Shown: positions 41,252 through 51,289, numbered from the stretch's first letter. The stretch: 64,000 bases of DNA from Dyadobacter sp. UC 10 (GCF_008369915.1 NZ_VSRN01000001.1:1674001-1738000), one strand, 5' to 3'. Notes: generated by a model not told the origin, from the sequence alone. Made by a program: numbers and translations.

Positions 41252-41695
41252 ATGAAACACGATCAATATTTTCGTATTCTGCTAGCTGACGATGACGATG
41301 ACGATACCTTTTTGTTTCGCGAGGCACTGGGGCAGGTTTCATTTCAATCACAGTTAATCACTGCGGCCAACGGAATGGAGCTGATGAATACCATCCTTGG
41401 CGACAACCCAAAACCCGACCTTATTTTCCTGGATATGAACATGCCTGTCAAAAATGGGCTGGAATGCCTCGGAGATATCAGGACTACGCCGGGATTTGAA
41501 GAAACGCCTATTGTGATCCTTTCTACATCCGTTGCGCAGTACCTCTGGGAATCTGCGTATAAAGGGGGAGCGAACCTGTATATTCAAAAGCCCACCAGCT
41601 TTTCCGGACTTGTTGATATTTTGCATAAATGCCTGTTCCAAAGACTCGCAAAAGACAATTCAACATCAGTGGAACAATTTTTGATTACGAATTAA
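41252..41695 (+). CDS. single-domain CheY-like response regulator (Rcp1-type)
   Basis: A 147-residue receiver domain with nothing attached. It has the acidic pocket in ILLADDDDDDTFLF, phosphoacceptor Asp61 in LIFLDMNMPVKNGLE, the Ser/Thr switch in VILSTSVAQ and the Lys in LYIQKPTSFSG. Stand-alone receivers of this Rcp1 type commonly partner bacteriophytochrome kinases and are encoded beside them. It is followed 27 bp downstream by the heme oxygenase and then the phytochrome gene, which completes a chromophore, photoreceptor and output set. No DNA-binding domain is present, so its output goes through protein contacts. Confidence 0.95.
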   Translation: MKHDQYFRILLADDDDDDTFLFREALGQVSFQSQLITAANGMELMNTILGDNPKPDLIFLDMNMPVKNGLECLGDIRTTPGFEETPIVILSTSVAQYLWESAYKGGANLYIQKPTSFSGLVDILHKCLFQRLAKDNSTSVEQFLITN

Positions 41696-41722
41696 TTTTT
41701 AAGGTTTGAATTTGCATTCGCT

Positions 41723-42334
41723 ATGAGTGAAGTGTCAGTTTTTGAAATGGCTCAGGAATCTTTTATTAAAACGCTAAGAAAGGAAACAGCCGAAAGCCAC
41801 CAGAATTTAGAAGATAATCCGCTGTCGAAAGCTTTACTTGATCCGGATGTTACCCTAGCTGATTATCAGGCGTATTTATCGAAACTATATGGTGTTACAG
41901 TTGTATGTGAAAAGCAGGTTTTTCCTGAGCTAGCCTCTGTTTTGCCCGATTTGAGTGAGCGCTACAAAGCTCATCTGATTGAAAAGGACCTCCTTGCTAC
42001 CGGGCTCACAGACGCGCAGATACAGGCTTTGCCGGTTCATCATTTTCACTTTTCGCGGCGCTCGGAGGCCATTGGTATTATGTATGTCCTGGAAGGCTCA
42101 ACGCTCGGAGGAAAGATCATATACAAGCATATTCACGAAAAGCTGGGCTTTACACCTGAAAGTGGGGCCGCTTATTTCTGGGGCTACGGTACACAAACTG
42201 GCACTTTGTGGAAATCATTCGTCTCCATCCTTACCCAATTCGCAGCTGAAAATAATGACGATCCGCTCGTTATTGAAAGTGCAAAAAAAACCTTTACAGA
42301 AATAAATAAGTGGCTCAGCGGCAGAAATTGTTAG
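41723..42334 (+). CDS. bphO: biliverdin-producing heme oxygenase
   Basis: A 203-residue helical enzyme of the bacterial heme-oxygenase family. The proximal heme His is in LRKETAESHQNLEDN near residue 28; the distal helix appears as AIGIMYVLEGSTLGGKIIYKHIH, with the flexible glycines that lie over the heme. It cleaves heme to biliverdin, the chromophore of the phytochrome encoded 5 bp downstream. There is no signal peptide, so it is cytoplasmic. Being between the receiver gene and the phytochrome gene makes a role in chromophore supply, not iron scavenging, the natural reading. Confidence 0.94.
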   Translation: MSEVSVFEMAQESFIKTLRKETAESHQNLEDNPLSKALLDPDVTLADYQAYLSKLYGVTVVCEKQVFPELASVLPDLSERYKAHLIEKDLLATGLTDAQIQALPVHHFHFSRRSEAIGIMYVLEGSTLGGKIIYKHIHEKLGFTPESGAAYFWGYGTQTGTLWKSFVSILTQFAAENNDDPLVIESAKKTFTEINKWLSGRNC

Positions 42335-42339
42335 TCGAA

Positions 42340-44625
42340 ATGAACATTAAGAATATCGTCAATCAGGACATTGTCAACCTGACAAATTGCGAAAGTGAAC
42401 CCATCCATATACCGGGCAGTATTCAGCCTCACGGATTTTTGTTCGGTGTAAAAAAGGACAGCTTAAAAATTGAGTTTAGCAGTGAAAATACGCAGGATTA
42501 TATTGGCCTCACCCCGGACTTCCTTTTAGGAAAGTCGCTGTACGATATTTTCACGAAGGAGGAGACAAAAAAGTTTCTGGACTATTCCAATGCGACGGTC
42601 ATTGATTCGGCCAAGCCGTTTGTCTTTGCATTGAACGATATTTCGTATAACACCACAGTTCACCAAAGCGGCGAGACAATCATTCTCGAATTCGAGCCCT
42701 TCCCCGACGGTACCCTTAACCTGCCCAATTTGTATAACCAGACCCGGAAGTTTGTCTCGATTATGGAGAAAGCGACCTATCTGAAAGAGATGTGTCAGGA
42801 AATAGCCAACGAAACGCGCGAAATCACCGGTTACGACAGGGTCATGATTTACAAGTTCGACGCGGACTATAACGGAGAGGTGATTGCGGAGAGCCGGCGT
42901 GAGGATATTGTTTCTTTTGAGGGCCAAAAATATCCGCATACGGATATTCCTGTTCAGGCCCGCGAGCTATATATCCGCAATCCACTGAGAATGATCGCCG
43001 ATGTCAACTATAAGCCTGTACCGCTGCTGACCATTGATGAGACAGGCGACAAAAGCCACAAATCACTCGATCTGAGCCTTTCCATTTTGCGGAGCGTGTC
43101 ACCGATTCACATCGAATATCTGGTGAATATGGGCGTAGCGGCAACACTGACGATTTCACTGCTACAAAACCAGAGATTGTGGGGACTGATCGCATGTCAC
43201 CATTATTCCCCTAAAATATTACCGCACTATACACGACTTTCTGCATTGCTTCAGGGGCATTTTCTAACCTCCCAGATCGCCGTGAGAGAAGTCGCTGAAG
43301 AGTTTGAAGTAAGCCAGCAGGTCGACAAGGCACTTAGCAAGTCCCTTACCCTGCTGCACGAACACGAGGATTTTATCGAGGCATTTCACCAGTCGCCATC
43401 GGTGCTGAAGCTGGCTAACGCAACAGGCGTTGTGATTTCCTATCATGGGAAGTTATATAAAAGCGGCCTGGTTCCGGGCGACGAAGACCTTATACCGCTG
43501 CTTAAACAGCTGGCTAAAACATACTCCTCTAACGGTGTCTGCACGGACCGGCTGCTTGGCATTTACCCGGAAGGAAAACCCCTTACCAAATATGCTGCGG
43601 GAATTATCTATCATTCCATTCAGTCGGGCCCTTACGACGGTATTATATGGCTGCGGGCAGAGCAGGTGGAAACTATCAACTGGGCAGGTAATCCTAACAA
43701 AGCTGTACTGCCAAATGAAGACGGGCTCAGGCTTACCCCGCGCAAATCCTTCGATCTTTGGGCAGAGGAAGTGAAAGACAAAAGTGAACAGTGGCGAAAA
43801 TCGGAGATTAATGCGGCTGCCAACTTCTCTTTTTCCTTACAAAAGCATGTAAACTTTCGACTGATCCGCATTCAGGAAGACAAGAACAGGATCCTGAACG
43901 AGGAACTGAAGAGCGCCAACAAGGAACTTGCTAACCTCAACTGGATCAGCACGCACGATTTGAAAGAGCCACTTCGCAAAATACAGATATTCGCATCAAA
44001 AGTTTTGGACCGTGAAGATCCTGATCTTTCGGCGCAGGTGAAGGATTCTGTTGAACGCATGCGGTTTGCAGCAGAAAAAATGCAGCTTTTGATCGAGGAT
44101 ATCCTTACCTATTCCAAAACCGGAAATATGGAGAAGGTTTTCGAAAAGCTGGATCTGAATGCGGTATTATCAGAGGTATTGCAGGAGCTGGGAACTGTTA
44201 TTGAAGAAAGAAAGGCGGTGATGCACGCCGATAAACTGCCCGAGCTTCAAGTGATCCCGTTCCAGGTACGCCAGCTTTTCATAAATCTGATCAGCAATGG
44301 CATTAAATTCACAAAAACCGACGTTCAGCCAGAGATCATGATCACTGCCGACAAGGTAAGTGGCGAAAAAATCGAGCACGAAAAGGCAGTCGCAGGAACA
44401 CAGTATCAGATAATTTCTTTTGCTGACAATGGTATCGGCTTCGAAGAAGAATACCGCGAAAGAATATTTGACGTATTTCAAAGACTGCATCCTGCTCACA
44501 AATATCCGGGTACCGGAATCGGACTGGCTATCTGTAAAAAGATCATGGAAAACCACAAAGGCTTCCTGACCGCTTCGTCCGAGCTTGGTAAAGGTTCTGT
44601 CTTTCGGATCTACTTCCCCGTTTGA
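42340..44625 (+). CDS. bphP: bacteriophytochrome sensor histidine kinase
   Basis: A 761-residue photoreceptor starting at 42340 (MNIKNIVNQD); an earlier frame from 42310 overlaps the oxygenase gene and is less likely. Cys17 (TNCESEPIHIPGSIQPHG) is the biliverdin-attaching cysteine typical of bacteriophytochromes. PAS, GAF (YPHTDIPVQARELYIRNPLRMIADV, with the chromophore-pocket DIP motif, and LIACHHYSP with the pocket His) and PHY (about residues 330-500) precede the HisKA helix with phosphoacceptor His near 540 (LNWISTHDLKEPLRKIQ) and an intact ATPase domain (NLISNGIKFT, ADNGIGFEEEY, GTGIGLAICKKI). It senses red/far-red light and should phosphorylate the receiver at 41252. Confidence 0.96.
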   Translation: MNIKNIVNQDIVNLTNCESEPIHIPGSIQPHGFLFGVKKDSLKIEFSSENTQDYIGLTPDFLLGKSLYDIFTKEETKKFLDYSNATVIDSAKPFVFALNDISYNTTVHQSGETIILEFEPFPDGTLNLPNLYNQTRKFVSIMEKATYLKEMCQEIANETREITGYDRVMIYKFDADYNGEVIAESRREDIVSFEGQKYPHTDIPVQARELYIRNPLRMIADVNYKPVPLLTIDETGDKSHKSLDLSLSILRSVSPIHIEYLVNMGVAATLTISLLQNQRLWGLIACHHYSPKILPHYTRLSALLQGHFLTSQIAVREVAEEFEVSQQVDKALSKSLTLLHEHEDFIEAFHQSPSVLKLANATGVVISYHGKLYKSGLVPGDEDLIPLLKQLAKTYSSNGVCTDRLLGIYPEGKPLTKYAAGIIYHSIQSGPYDGIIWLRAEQVETINWAGNPNKAVLPNEDGLRLTPRKSFDLWAEEVKDKSEQWRKSEINAAANFSFSLQKHVNFRLIRIQEDKNRILNEELKSANKELANLNWISTHDLKEPLRKIQIFASKVLDREDPDLSAQVKDSVERMRFAAEKMQLLIEDILTYSKTGNMEKVFEKLDLNAVLSEVLQELGTVIEERKAVMHADKLPELQVIPFQVRQLFINLISNGIKFTKTDVQPEIMITADKVSGEKIEHEKAVAGTQYQIISFADNGIGFEEEYRERIFDVFQRLHPAHKYPGTGIGLAICKKIMENHKGFLTASSELGKGSVFRIYFPV

Positions 44626-44804
44626 TTTCAAAAAAACTGAGTATATACTTCCTCAGCTCGCTCCGGTAAGGATCGGGATGAGGATTTTTATTTTGCCTCA
44701 AAGCTCCCAATACCTTACATAGCGCATTTTTTAATGGTTGCGGATTCCTCATTTTGACTGGTACTAATTTGTTAATACCATCCGAAAATTTAACAGGATC
44801 TGAA

Positions 44805-45905
44805 ATGCAATCAGCCGCAATAGGAGCGCTCACGGAAGTCCCCGAAATATCAGCAAGGCAATTTAAAAAGTTGAGGAAGGATCCTGCCCTGACGGCAGCG
44901 GCGGTCGGGCTCAGTTATATCAGGTCGGGTTTTGCGCCGGGTTATCTACGCAAGGGCAAGGCGCCGCGCTTTTACTATACGGACCAGAAAGGAAGCCGCG
45001 TGAAGGATAAGGAAGCAATCAGACGTATCAAATCGCTTGTATTGCCGCCTGCGTGGAAAGAAGTGTGGATCAGCAATGATCCTGATGCACATTTGCAGGC
45101 AACCGGCACCGATGATGCGGGCAGAAAGCAGTACCGTTACCATCCGCAATGGAATCTGATCCGGAACCAGGCAAAATACTTCAGGCTGCTCACCTTTTCA
45201 GAGGCACTTCCGAAGTTGAGAGAACAGGTTGAACATGACCTGAGAAAGCGTGACCTCGACCTTCATAAATCAATTGCACTGGTAATCAAGCTGATGGACA
45301 AAACTTGCATACGAGTAGGTAACCAGCGATACAAAGTCAAGCACGGCTCTTCCGGCATTACCACACTGGATGCAAAATGTGCTACGGTTAATGGCAGCAG
45401 GATCAGGTTTGTATTCAAAGGTAAAAAGGGGATTAAGCAGGATATTACATTGCGGGATACGCAATTGGCGAGACTGGTGAAGCTATATAAAGAGTTGCCC
45501 GGCAAGCGGCTGTTTCAATATACCAATGAGGCTGGCGGAAGATGCGGACTCTCTGCCGCGCAGGTGAATGACTACATACGCGAACACACGGGCGCTCACT
45601 TTTCTGCCAAAGATTTCAGGACCTGGATGGGTACAGTTACCGCATTTGAATATTTGAGCACGCAGGAAAAGGCACCGTCTCAACGCCAGCTCACGCGCAC
45701 GTTCAATACCTGCCTCGATGTTGTGGCCGCTCACTTAGGAAATACAAGGGCTGTATGCAAGAAATACTACGTTCACCCCGCCATTTTCCGGGCTTATGAG
45801 CAGGATAGGATCAGAAGATATGCGAACAAGCCGGTTGAGGAAACGAAGCATTTCTCAGGCAGCGAGCAGCAGGTAAGAATGCTGCTTGGAAACCCCAAGG
45901 TATAA
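44805..45905 (+). CDS. type IB DNA topoisomerase (bacterial, small form)
   Basis: A 366-residue enzyme; the start at 44805 (MQSAAIGALTEV) is chosen over an open frame from 44754. The N-terminal domain is marked by YYTDQKGSRVKDKEAIRRIKSLVLPPAWKEVWI and QYRYHPQWNLIRN. The catalytic domain has KTCIRVGNQRY (first Arg), FKGKKGIKQDI, FSAKDFRTWMGTV (second Arg) and the nucleophile Tyr in CKKYYVHPAIF near residue 321. These are the residues of poxvirus-type topoisomerase IB, which relaxes supercoils by transient 3'-phosphotyrosyl links. It stands alone with no partner gene. Confidence 0.95.
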   Translation: MQSAAIGALTEVPEISARQFKKLRKDPALTAAAVGLSYIRSGFAPGYLRKGKAPRFYYTDQKGSRVKDKEAIRRIKSLVLPPAWKEVWISNDPDAHLQATGTDDAGRKQYRYHPQWNLIRNQAKYFRLLTFSEALPKLREQVEHDLRKRDLDLHKSIALVIKLMDKTCIRVGNQRYKVKHGSSGITTLDAKCATVNGSRIRFVFKGKKGIKQDITLRDTQLARLVKLYKELPGKRLFQYTNEAGGRCGLSAAQVNDYIREHTGAHFSAKDFRTWMGTVTAFEYLSTQEKAPSQRQLTRTFNTCLDVVAAHLGNTRAVCKKYYVHPAIFRAYEQDRIRRYANKPVEETKHFSGSEQQVRMLLGNPKV

Positions 45906-46055
45906 GGCATGGCTTATCGTGCAAAAAATCCTACATATACGTTTCCGAGAGGGGCTTTTGGCGAATGGGACGCCAGTCGGCGTAAATGGCATAGCATTTT
46001 TAAATGATCCGGCGAAGGTTTATAATCAATTTATCAACAACTAATAAGACAAGTT

Positions 46056-46526
46056 ATGGAAACCAATGAAAATCTTGTGGAAGTTCTCAATGACCTGATC
46101 AAAATCAATAACGACCGAATCGAAGGTTACGAAAAGGCCCTGAATGAAGTAGAAGATATTGACATCGACCTTCGTGGGATTTTTCAAAAAATGGCCAACG
46201 AGAGCCGCCAGAATATCAACGAACTGAGCGCGGAAGTGCGTAACCTGGGAGGAGAAATCGCAACAGGTACTACCAACTCAGGAAAAATATACAGGGTTTG
46301 GATGGATATAAAGGCAACTTTCACCGGTCACGACAGAACCTCGGTACTGGAGAGCTGCGAATACGGCGAAGATGCCGCGCAGGAAGCCTATGATGATGCA
46401 CTGGCAACCGATGCTGACCTGCCTGTTGATATCAGGCAGATTATCGCTAACCAGAAAGCCGAGCTGCTTGAGTCACACAATCTGATCAAAAAATACCGCG
46501 ATCTGCATCAATCAGTGAACAGTTAA
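46056..46526 (+). CDS. PA2169-family four-helix-bundle protein (DUF2383)
   Basis: A 156-residue soluble protein, all helix. The signature is NDLIKINNDRIEGYEKALNEVED, FQKMANESRQNINELSAEVRNLGGE, then WMDIKATFTGHDRTSVLESCEYGEDAAQEAYDDAL and a last helix RQIIANQKAELLESHNLIKKYRDLH. This fits the PA2169/DUF2383 ferritin-like family, found in Gammaproteobacteria and Bacteroidota; its function is not established, though it is often stress induced. Convergent with the LolA-like gene, separated by a strong bidirectional terminator. Confidence 0.92.
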   Translation: METNENLVEVLNDLIKINNDRIEGYEKALNEVEDIDIDLRGIFQKMANESRQNINELSAEVRNLGGEIATGTTNSGKIYRVWMDIKATFTGHDRTSVLESCEYGEDAAQEAYDDALATDADLPVDIRQIIANQKAELLESHNLIKKYRDLHQSVNS

Positions 46527-46550
46527 TATCACGCAAACACACGCTATTAA

Positions 46551-46586
46551 CGAAAAAGGCGAAATCGATCGATTTCGCCTTTTTCG
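46551..46586. terminator. bidirectional terminator, 36-nt perfect palindrome
   Basis: CGAAAAAGGCGAAATCGA and its exact reverse complement adjoin without a spacer; GC-rich inner arms and A/T runs at both ends make a terminator in both directions. It serves the convergent genes ending at 46526 and 46609. Confidence 0.9.
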
Positions 46587-46608
46587 CATTTAATATGGTT
46601 TCAAACTT

Positions 46609-47253
46609 TTACCGAAGATCCACCACTTCCACGCCTGGGTATTGTTTCGAATTGAACGTGAAGTAAGTATCGGCAACTGCCACATCAGGCTGAAACTGGT
46701 CGACTTTATATACTACTTCCTGTCCATTCTTTTGAAATATTTTCCAGCTGCTGATCGATTTATCAGCTTTATTCACTTCTATCTGTACTTTATCGACCTG
46801 GCTGCTCTTGTTGGTAGATGTAAGCTCGACCACTTCCAGCGTTTTGGCGCCTTCCTTTTTCTCTTTCACAAATGCATTCTTGAAACCTTTTTTGTAAGCC
46901 GAGTAAATTCTGGTCGGATCGAGGTCTCCGCTAGCTGTGGGATCAAAATCCTGCAAGTTCACTTCGTTGGTTTCCTTGATGTAAGTGGCCATTAATTTGC
47001 CGTCATTGAAGATCTCCTGACCAGCCATTTTCAACCTGAACTTCGTTCCCTTTACGGTCGCTTCGCCTTTCAGCGGCGTGCCGCCCTCCGGCGTGTAAGT
47101 AAATGCTGCCTTAAAGGATTTGATCTTCTGGTATTTATTGCTCATTGCTTCCAGAATCGCTGCGGATTTTTTATCTCCCTGTGCAAACACATTGCCGCCG
47201 AGAAAGACAAACAATACAACAAGCCGGAATGCATTCTTTTTCAGATTTTTCAT
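46609..47253 (-). CDS. LolA-like outer-membrane lipoprotein carrier protein
   Basis: A 214-residue periplasmic protein with a Sec signal (FRLVVLFVFLGGNVFAQ). LolA-type half-barrel: ILEAMSNKYQKIKSFKAAFTYTP, KGEATVKGTKFRLKMAGQEIFNDGKLMATYIKETNEV, and the C-terminal SISSWKIFQKNGQEVVYKVDQFQPD. LolA shuttles lipoproteins across the periplasm, and this protein is probably that carrier. The gene follows ftsK on the same strand (134 bp gap), an arrangement seen in other Bacteroidota and Proteobacteria. A second, more divergent LolA-like protein is encoded at 53980. Confidence 0.85.
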   Translation of the reverse strand: MKNLKKNAFRLVVLFVFLGGNVFAQGDKKSAAILEAMSNKYQKIKSFKAAFTYTPEGGTPLKGEATVKGTKFRLKMAGQEIFNDGKLMATYIKETNEVNLQDFDPTASGDLDPTRIYSAYKKGFKNAFVKEKKEGAKTLEVVELTSTNKSSQVDKVQIEVNKADKSISSWKIFQKNGQEVVYKVDQFQPDVAVADTYFTFNSKQYPGVEVVDLR

Positions 47254-47387
47254 ACTGGGTTTCTAGTGAGTAAGGAAATTAAATTGCTTGATTAAAATAT
47301 AGTACAAAATTTAGACCATCACCCAAAATGAAGGTTTAAAGAAGGATTCAGTAATTCAACGGATTAATGTGGGCAAAGGCAGATCGA

Positions 47388-49913
47388 TTAGATTACACCC
47401 ATAACCCGAAGGTGCTCTTCCAGGCCGCTCAGATCGTGGAACATGACATCCCTCGCTTTACTTCCGGTGAACGGGCCTACGACTCCCAGGACTTCCAGCT
47501 GGTCCATAATACGGCCTGCGCGGTTATAACCCAGTTTCATTTTCCGCTGGATAAGCGAAGTACTTCCCTGCTGATGTGTTACGATCAGGCGGGCTGCGTC
47601 CGGCAACAAGCTGTCAAAATCATCGGGATTGAGCTCCGCTTTTCCTTCGGCGGCATCTTCGCCTTCATATTCAGGCAGGGCGTAGGCTTCATCGTATCCA
47701 CGCTGCCCGCCAATGAATTCGCAGACGTCTTCGATTTCGCGGGTATCGATAAACGGACATTGCAAACGGATCACTTCGGAATTGATCGCAAGCAGCATAT
47801 CTCCCTGGCCCACTAGTTGCTCAGCGCCGCCCATATCCAGAATAGTACGTGAGTCGATGCTGGAAGTTACCCGGAAAGACAAACGGGCAGGGAAGTTGGC
47901 TTTGATCAAGCCGGTAATTACTTTCACCGAAGGCCGCTGTGTGGCCACAACCAGGTGAATACCTACCGCTCTGGCCAGCTGTGCCAAACGTGCAATCGGC
48001 GTTTCGACCTCTTTGCCGGCCGTCATCATCAGGTCTGCCAGCTCATCGATCACAAGTACGATATAAGGCAGGAACCGGTGCCCTTTTTCAGGATTCAGTC
48101 TTCTCTGGGCGAATTTAGCATTGTATTCTTTCAGATTCCTCACGGCTGCTTCCTTGAGAAGGTCGTACCGCGAATCCATTTCGATACATAGGGAATTCAA
48201 TGTGAAAATCACCTTTTTGGTATCGGTGATGATTGCCTCTTCCGCATTTGGAAGCTTGGCAAGAAAATGTCTTTCCAGCTTGTTGAAAAGTGTAAGCTCC
48301 ACCTTTTTCGGGTCGACAAGCACAAATTTCAGTTCAGCAGGATGTTTTTTATAAATAAGTGAAGCCAGTATGACATTCAGCCCCACAGATTTACCCTGTC
48401 CGGTTGCACCCGCCATCAGCAAGTGAGGCATTTTGGCAAGGTCTACGATGTGAATATCATTGGAAATTGTCTTTCCGAGAACAATAGGCAGGTCGTAATT
48501 TGATTTTTGAAAACGTTCATTTGATAAAACCGAGCGCGCAAATACTGTTTCCCTGTTCTTGTTAGGTACTTCAATACCGATCGTACCACGACCCGGCATC
48601 GGCGCTATGATCCTGATCCCCAAGGCTGCGAGGCTCAATGCGATATCGCCTTCCAGGTTTTTAATCTTCGATATCCGAACGCCCGCTTCCGGGATGATTT
48701 CATACAGCGTTACAGTCGGACCGATGGTGGCTTTGATCTTGGAAATATTGATACCGTAACTTCCCAGGGTATCCACGATCTTTGTTTTATTGCTTTCCAG
48801 CTCCTCCTGACTTACTTTTTCGTGGTGGTTATCCACTACTTCGTTCAGCAGGTCCACCTTTGGAAATTGGTAGGACGGCAGATCCAGCATAGGATCATAT
48901 TGCCCGAACTCGCGTAAGATCGACGCGTTGACATCCTCATCTTCAAATTCTTCCGCCTCAGCCACCGCAATCTGTGTGGTATCCTCCACTTCCAGTTCCA
49001 GTTTCGCATCGGCAACCGTAACAGCCGGTACAACCGGGGATACTGGAATAACCGGCTGGACAGGCACAGGAGCCGGGATTTCTTCGTCAACTTCAACCTC
49101 CATTTCAACTTCCGGCCTGGAAGCTACTTCCTTTCCATTTATAGCGGGGATTTCGTCATCGTAAGTATCATTCAGAACGGAGGCATAGGTATTGACCGGC
49201 TCGGCTGGCTTTGCTTCCGCGGTTACTGCTGATCCGTTGAGCTCAGGAGCGACTTCCGGCCTGGCATTTTTCTGTTGCCACGCCTCATAGGCCGATCTTG
49301 CATCGTAGAAGAACACTGCAAAAACGAAAAGCGCGAAAATGATCGGAATAATGCTTCCCCACTTCAGCCAGTCGAACAGGGTAACATTGATAATATAGCC
49401 GATACCGCCCGAGACGAAGCTCATGGTACTTTCGGAATTGCTCATCAGGATGATATACCCCATTAACGCACTTACCCACAGTGTAAAAAAGACTACCTCC
49501 TTCGTAACTCTGTTCAATGGAAGTATTTCGCGGTCAAAAGCCATTTTCCAGCCTGCCACGATCGGAACAAGCGGTAGTAGCAGGGCGCCTACCCCGAACC
49601 ATCTGTAAACAAAGAAATGAGAAATCACGGCACCCAGCACGCCGAAGAAATTGCGCGTTTGCCGCCCTGCATCGCGAACTGACTGCTGCCCCAGCCCGTC
49701 GATCACGCTCTGGTCCGAAATGCCGGTAACGAGATAGGAAATGAATGCTATTTCAAGAAATATCCCTAGCAGAATAAAAAATGTGCCCCAGGCTAATGTG
49801 CCTTTGGGACTCGAAAAAAGTTGCTCCCAATCAAAAGAGAAGCGAATACCGGATTCCGCAGTTTCCTCCGCTTTTTGACGTTGTGTGTTTCCTCTCGGCT
49901 TATTGACAGACAT
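47388..49913 (-). CDS. ftsK: DNA translocase FtsK
   Basis: An 841-residue inner-membrane motor. Four membrane helices lie in the first 200 residues (GTLAWGTFFILLGIFLEIAF, then FFVYRWFGVGALLLPLVPIV and others). A Pro/Glu/Val-rich linker of about 150 residues follows. The motor has Walker A LMAGATGQGKSVGLNV near residue 503, Walker B VLVIDELADLMM near 620 and the RARAVGIHLVVATQRPSV segment. The C-terminal gamma winged helix reads RLIVTHQQGSTSLIQRKMKLGYNRAGRIMDQLE. It pumps DNA toward dif at septation. The linker is much shorter than in E. coli, as usual for the phylum. Confidence 0.96.
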   Translation of the reverse strand: MSVNKPRGNTQRQKAEETAESGIRFSFDWEQLFSSPKGTLAWGTFFILLGIFLEIAFISYLVTGISDQSVIDGLGQQSVRDAGRQTRNFFGVLGAVISHFFVYRWFGVGALLLPLVPIVAGWKMAFDREILPLNRVTKEVVFFTLWVSALMGYIILMSNSESTMSFVSGGIGYIINVTLFDWLKWGSIIPIIFALFVFAVFFYDARSAYEAWQQKNARPEVAPELNGSAVTAEAKPAEPVNTYASVLNDTYDDEIPAINGKEVASRPEVEMEVEVDEEIPAPVPVQPVIPVSPVVPAVTVADAKLELEVEDTTQIAVAEAEEFEDEDVNASILREFGQYDPMLDLPSYQFPKVDLLNEVVDNHHEKVSQEELESNKTKIVDTLGSYGINISKIKATIGPTVTLYEIIPEAGVRISKIKNLEGDIALSLAALGIRIIAPMPGRGTIGIEVPNKNRETVFARSVLSNERFQKSNYDLPIVLGKTISNDIHIVDLAKMPHLLMAGATGQGKSVGLNVILASLIYKKHPAELKFVLVDPKKVELTLFNKLERHFLAKLPNAEEAIITDTKKVIFTLNSLCIEMDSRYDLLKEAAVRNLKEYNAKFAQRRLNPEKGHRFLPYIVLVIDELADLMMTAGKEVETPIARLAQLARAVGIHLVVATQRPSVKVITGLIKANFPARLSFRVTSSIDSRTILDMGGAEQLVGQGDMLLAINSEVIRLQCPFIDTREIEDVCEFIGGQRGYDEAYALPEYEGEDAAEGKAELNPDDFDSLLPDAARLIVTHQQGSTSLIQRKMKLGYNRAGRIMDQLEVLGVVGPFTGSKARDVMFHDLSGLEEHLRVMGVI

Positions 49914-49955
49914 TTATTTCAACTCTGGGATGCGTGAATGCTTAATTTGTACTTC

Positions 49956-50987
49956 TTACCGCCCGACAAACGCCTTGCAAATCCGCTTGACGAGCCCCGG
50001 ACCTTCGTAAATGAACCCGGTATATAATTGAATTAATGCAGCTCCTGCATTTTTTTTCTCCAAAGCCTCTCCCGGCGAAGCGATTCCGCCAACGCCGATT
50101 ACCGGAAATGCATGGTTCGATTTATCGCAAAGGTAACGAATTACTTCCGTTGACCGATGTGTAAGTGGCGCGCCGCTTAGCCCGCCAGCTCCTATTTTTT
50201 CGATCTCACGCTTCTCAGTGCGAAGGTTTTCCCGTCCTATTGTAGTATTGGTTGCAATCACGCCGGCAATTCCAGTTTCTTTAACAATATCAATAATATC
50301 GTCCAGCTGGCTGTTCGTTAAATCGGGAGCAATCTTTAAAAATATAGGTTTTGGATTGAATTTTTCGCGATTCTTTGTCTGAAGTTCTTTCAGCAAAGCG
50401 GTGAGCGGCTCCTTTTCCTGCAAATCGCGCAAACCAGGCGTATTAGGTGAGCTTACATTAACAACAAAATAGTCTACAACATCAAATAACTCCCGAAAAC
50501 AGATCAGGTAATCGCTCAATGCCTGGTCGTTGGGGGTGTCCTTATTTTTACCAATATTCCCCCCCACCATAATCTTCGACTGCCTCTTCGCAAGTTTCGC
50601 TGAGGCTACTGCCGCTCCCTTGTTATTAAAACCCATTCTGTTGATCAGCGCCTTATCCTTTTTTAACCTGAACAACCTGGGCTTATCGTTTCCGGGTTGC
50701 GGGCGGGGCGTAACGGTACCTATCTCAATATACCCGAACCCCAACGCTTCGAAATAGTCGACCATTTCTGCATTTTTATCAAAACCTGCTGCGAGGCCCA
50801 CAGGATTTCGGAACCGGAGTCCGGCCACTTCCGTCACCAGGTCGGGATGCTCAAATGTGTACATCGATCGGATCAGCTGCGGCACAAACGGGATTTTGAA
50901 GGCGACGCGTAAAACTTCGCAAACAAAATAATGAATCCGCTCAGCATCAAACAGGAAAAGTATAGGGGAGATGAGAATTTTATACAT
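49956..50987 (-). CDS. pyrD: quinone-dependent dihydroorotate dehydrogenase
   Basis: A 343-residue class 2 enzyme. The N-terminal helix that contacts the membrane and quinone is [30 protein letters not shown]-barrel motifs: [60 protein letters not shown] with the catalytic Ser near 174, [18 protein letters not shown] and [16 protein letters not shown]. It oxidises dihydroorotate to orotate in pyrimidine synthesis and passes electrons to menaquinone. The downstream gene ftsK starts 42 bp on; the two may share a transcript. A possible -7 box (TATTTTTG) lies only five bases before the start codon. Confidence 0.97.
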   Translation of the reverse strand: MYKILISPILFLFDAERIHYFVCEVLRVAFKIPFVPQLIRSMYTFEHPDLVTEVAGLRFRNPVGLAAGFDKNAEMVDYFEALGFGYIEIGTVTPRPQPGNDKPRLFRLKKDKALINRMGFNNKGAAVASAKLAKRQSKIMVGGNIGKNKDTPNDQALSDYLICFRELFDVVDYFVVNVSSPNTPGLRDLQEKEPLTALLKELQTKNREKFNPKPIFLKIAPDLTNSQLDDIIDIVKETGIAGVIATNTTIGRENLRTEKREIEKIGAGGLSGAPLTHRSTEVIRYLCDKSNHAFPVIGVGGIASPGEALEKKNAGAALIQLYTGFIYEGPGLVKRICKAFVGR

Positions 50988-51289
50988 GCTGCAAAAATAG
51001 CTTGTTTCACAGCAAGGGGTCGAAGCAAATGAAATTTATTTTTTATTATAACAAACCCAGCTACCGGTAAAGAAAATCTTCTTAAAGATATGACGCCGTA
51101 TTGTGCTTTAATATTTCCTAATCTTTATTTTTTTATAATTTTATGTAATTCTTTCCGTAAAACACACGTTACGATTATTCAGGTAACTTTGCATTTTCAG
51201 AGTTTTTTCTGGTGCTTTTTACTTTTCCCACACTATTCCAATTTGCATTCTGACAACTTTACTCCTAATAAAAATTAAATCCTGTATCC
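50988..51289. other. divergent intergenic region, AT-rich, with a probable -7 box
   Basis: About 300 bp between pyrD and the receptor gene. TAACTTTG at 51184-51191 matches the -7 consensus TAnnTTTG for the receptor gene and leaves a leader of about 90 nt; no TTTG stands at the -33 position. The rest is AT-rich with no frame or repeat of note. Confidence 0.4.

Noticed and set aside
50992-50999. Exact -7-like TATTTTTG five bases before the pyrD start codon
   Set aside because: It would force a leaderless transcript and has no -33 partner at usable spacing; in AT-rich sequence such a match is expected by chance.
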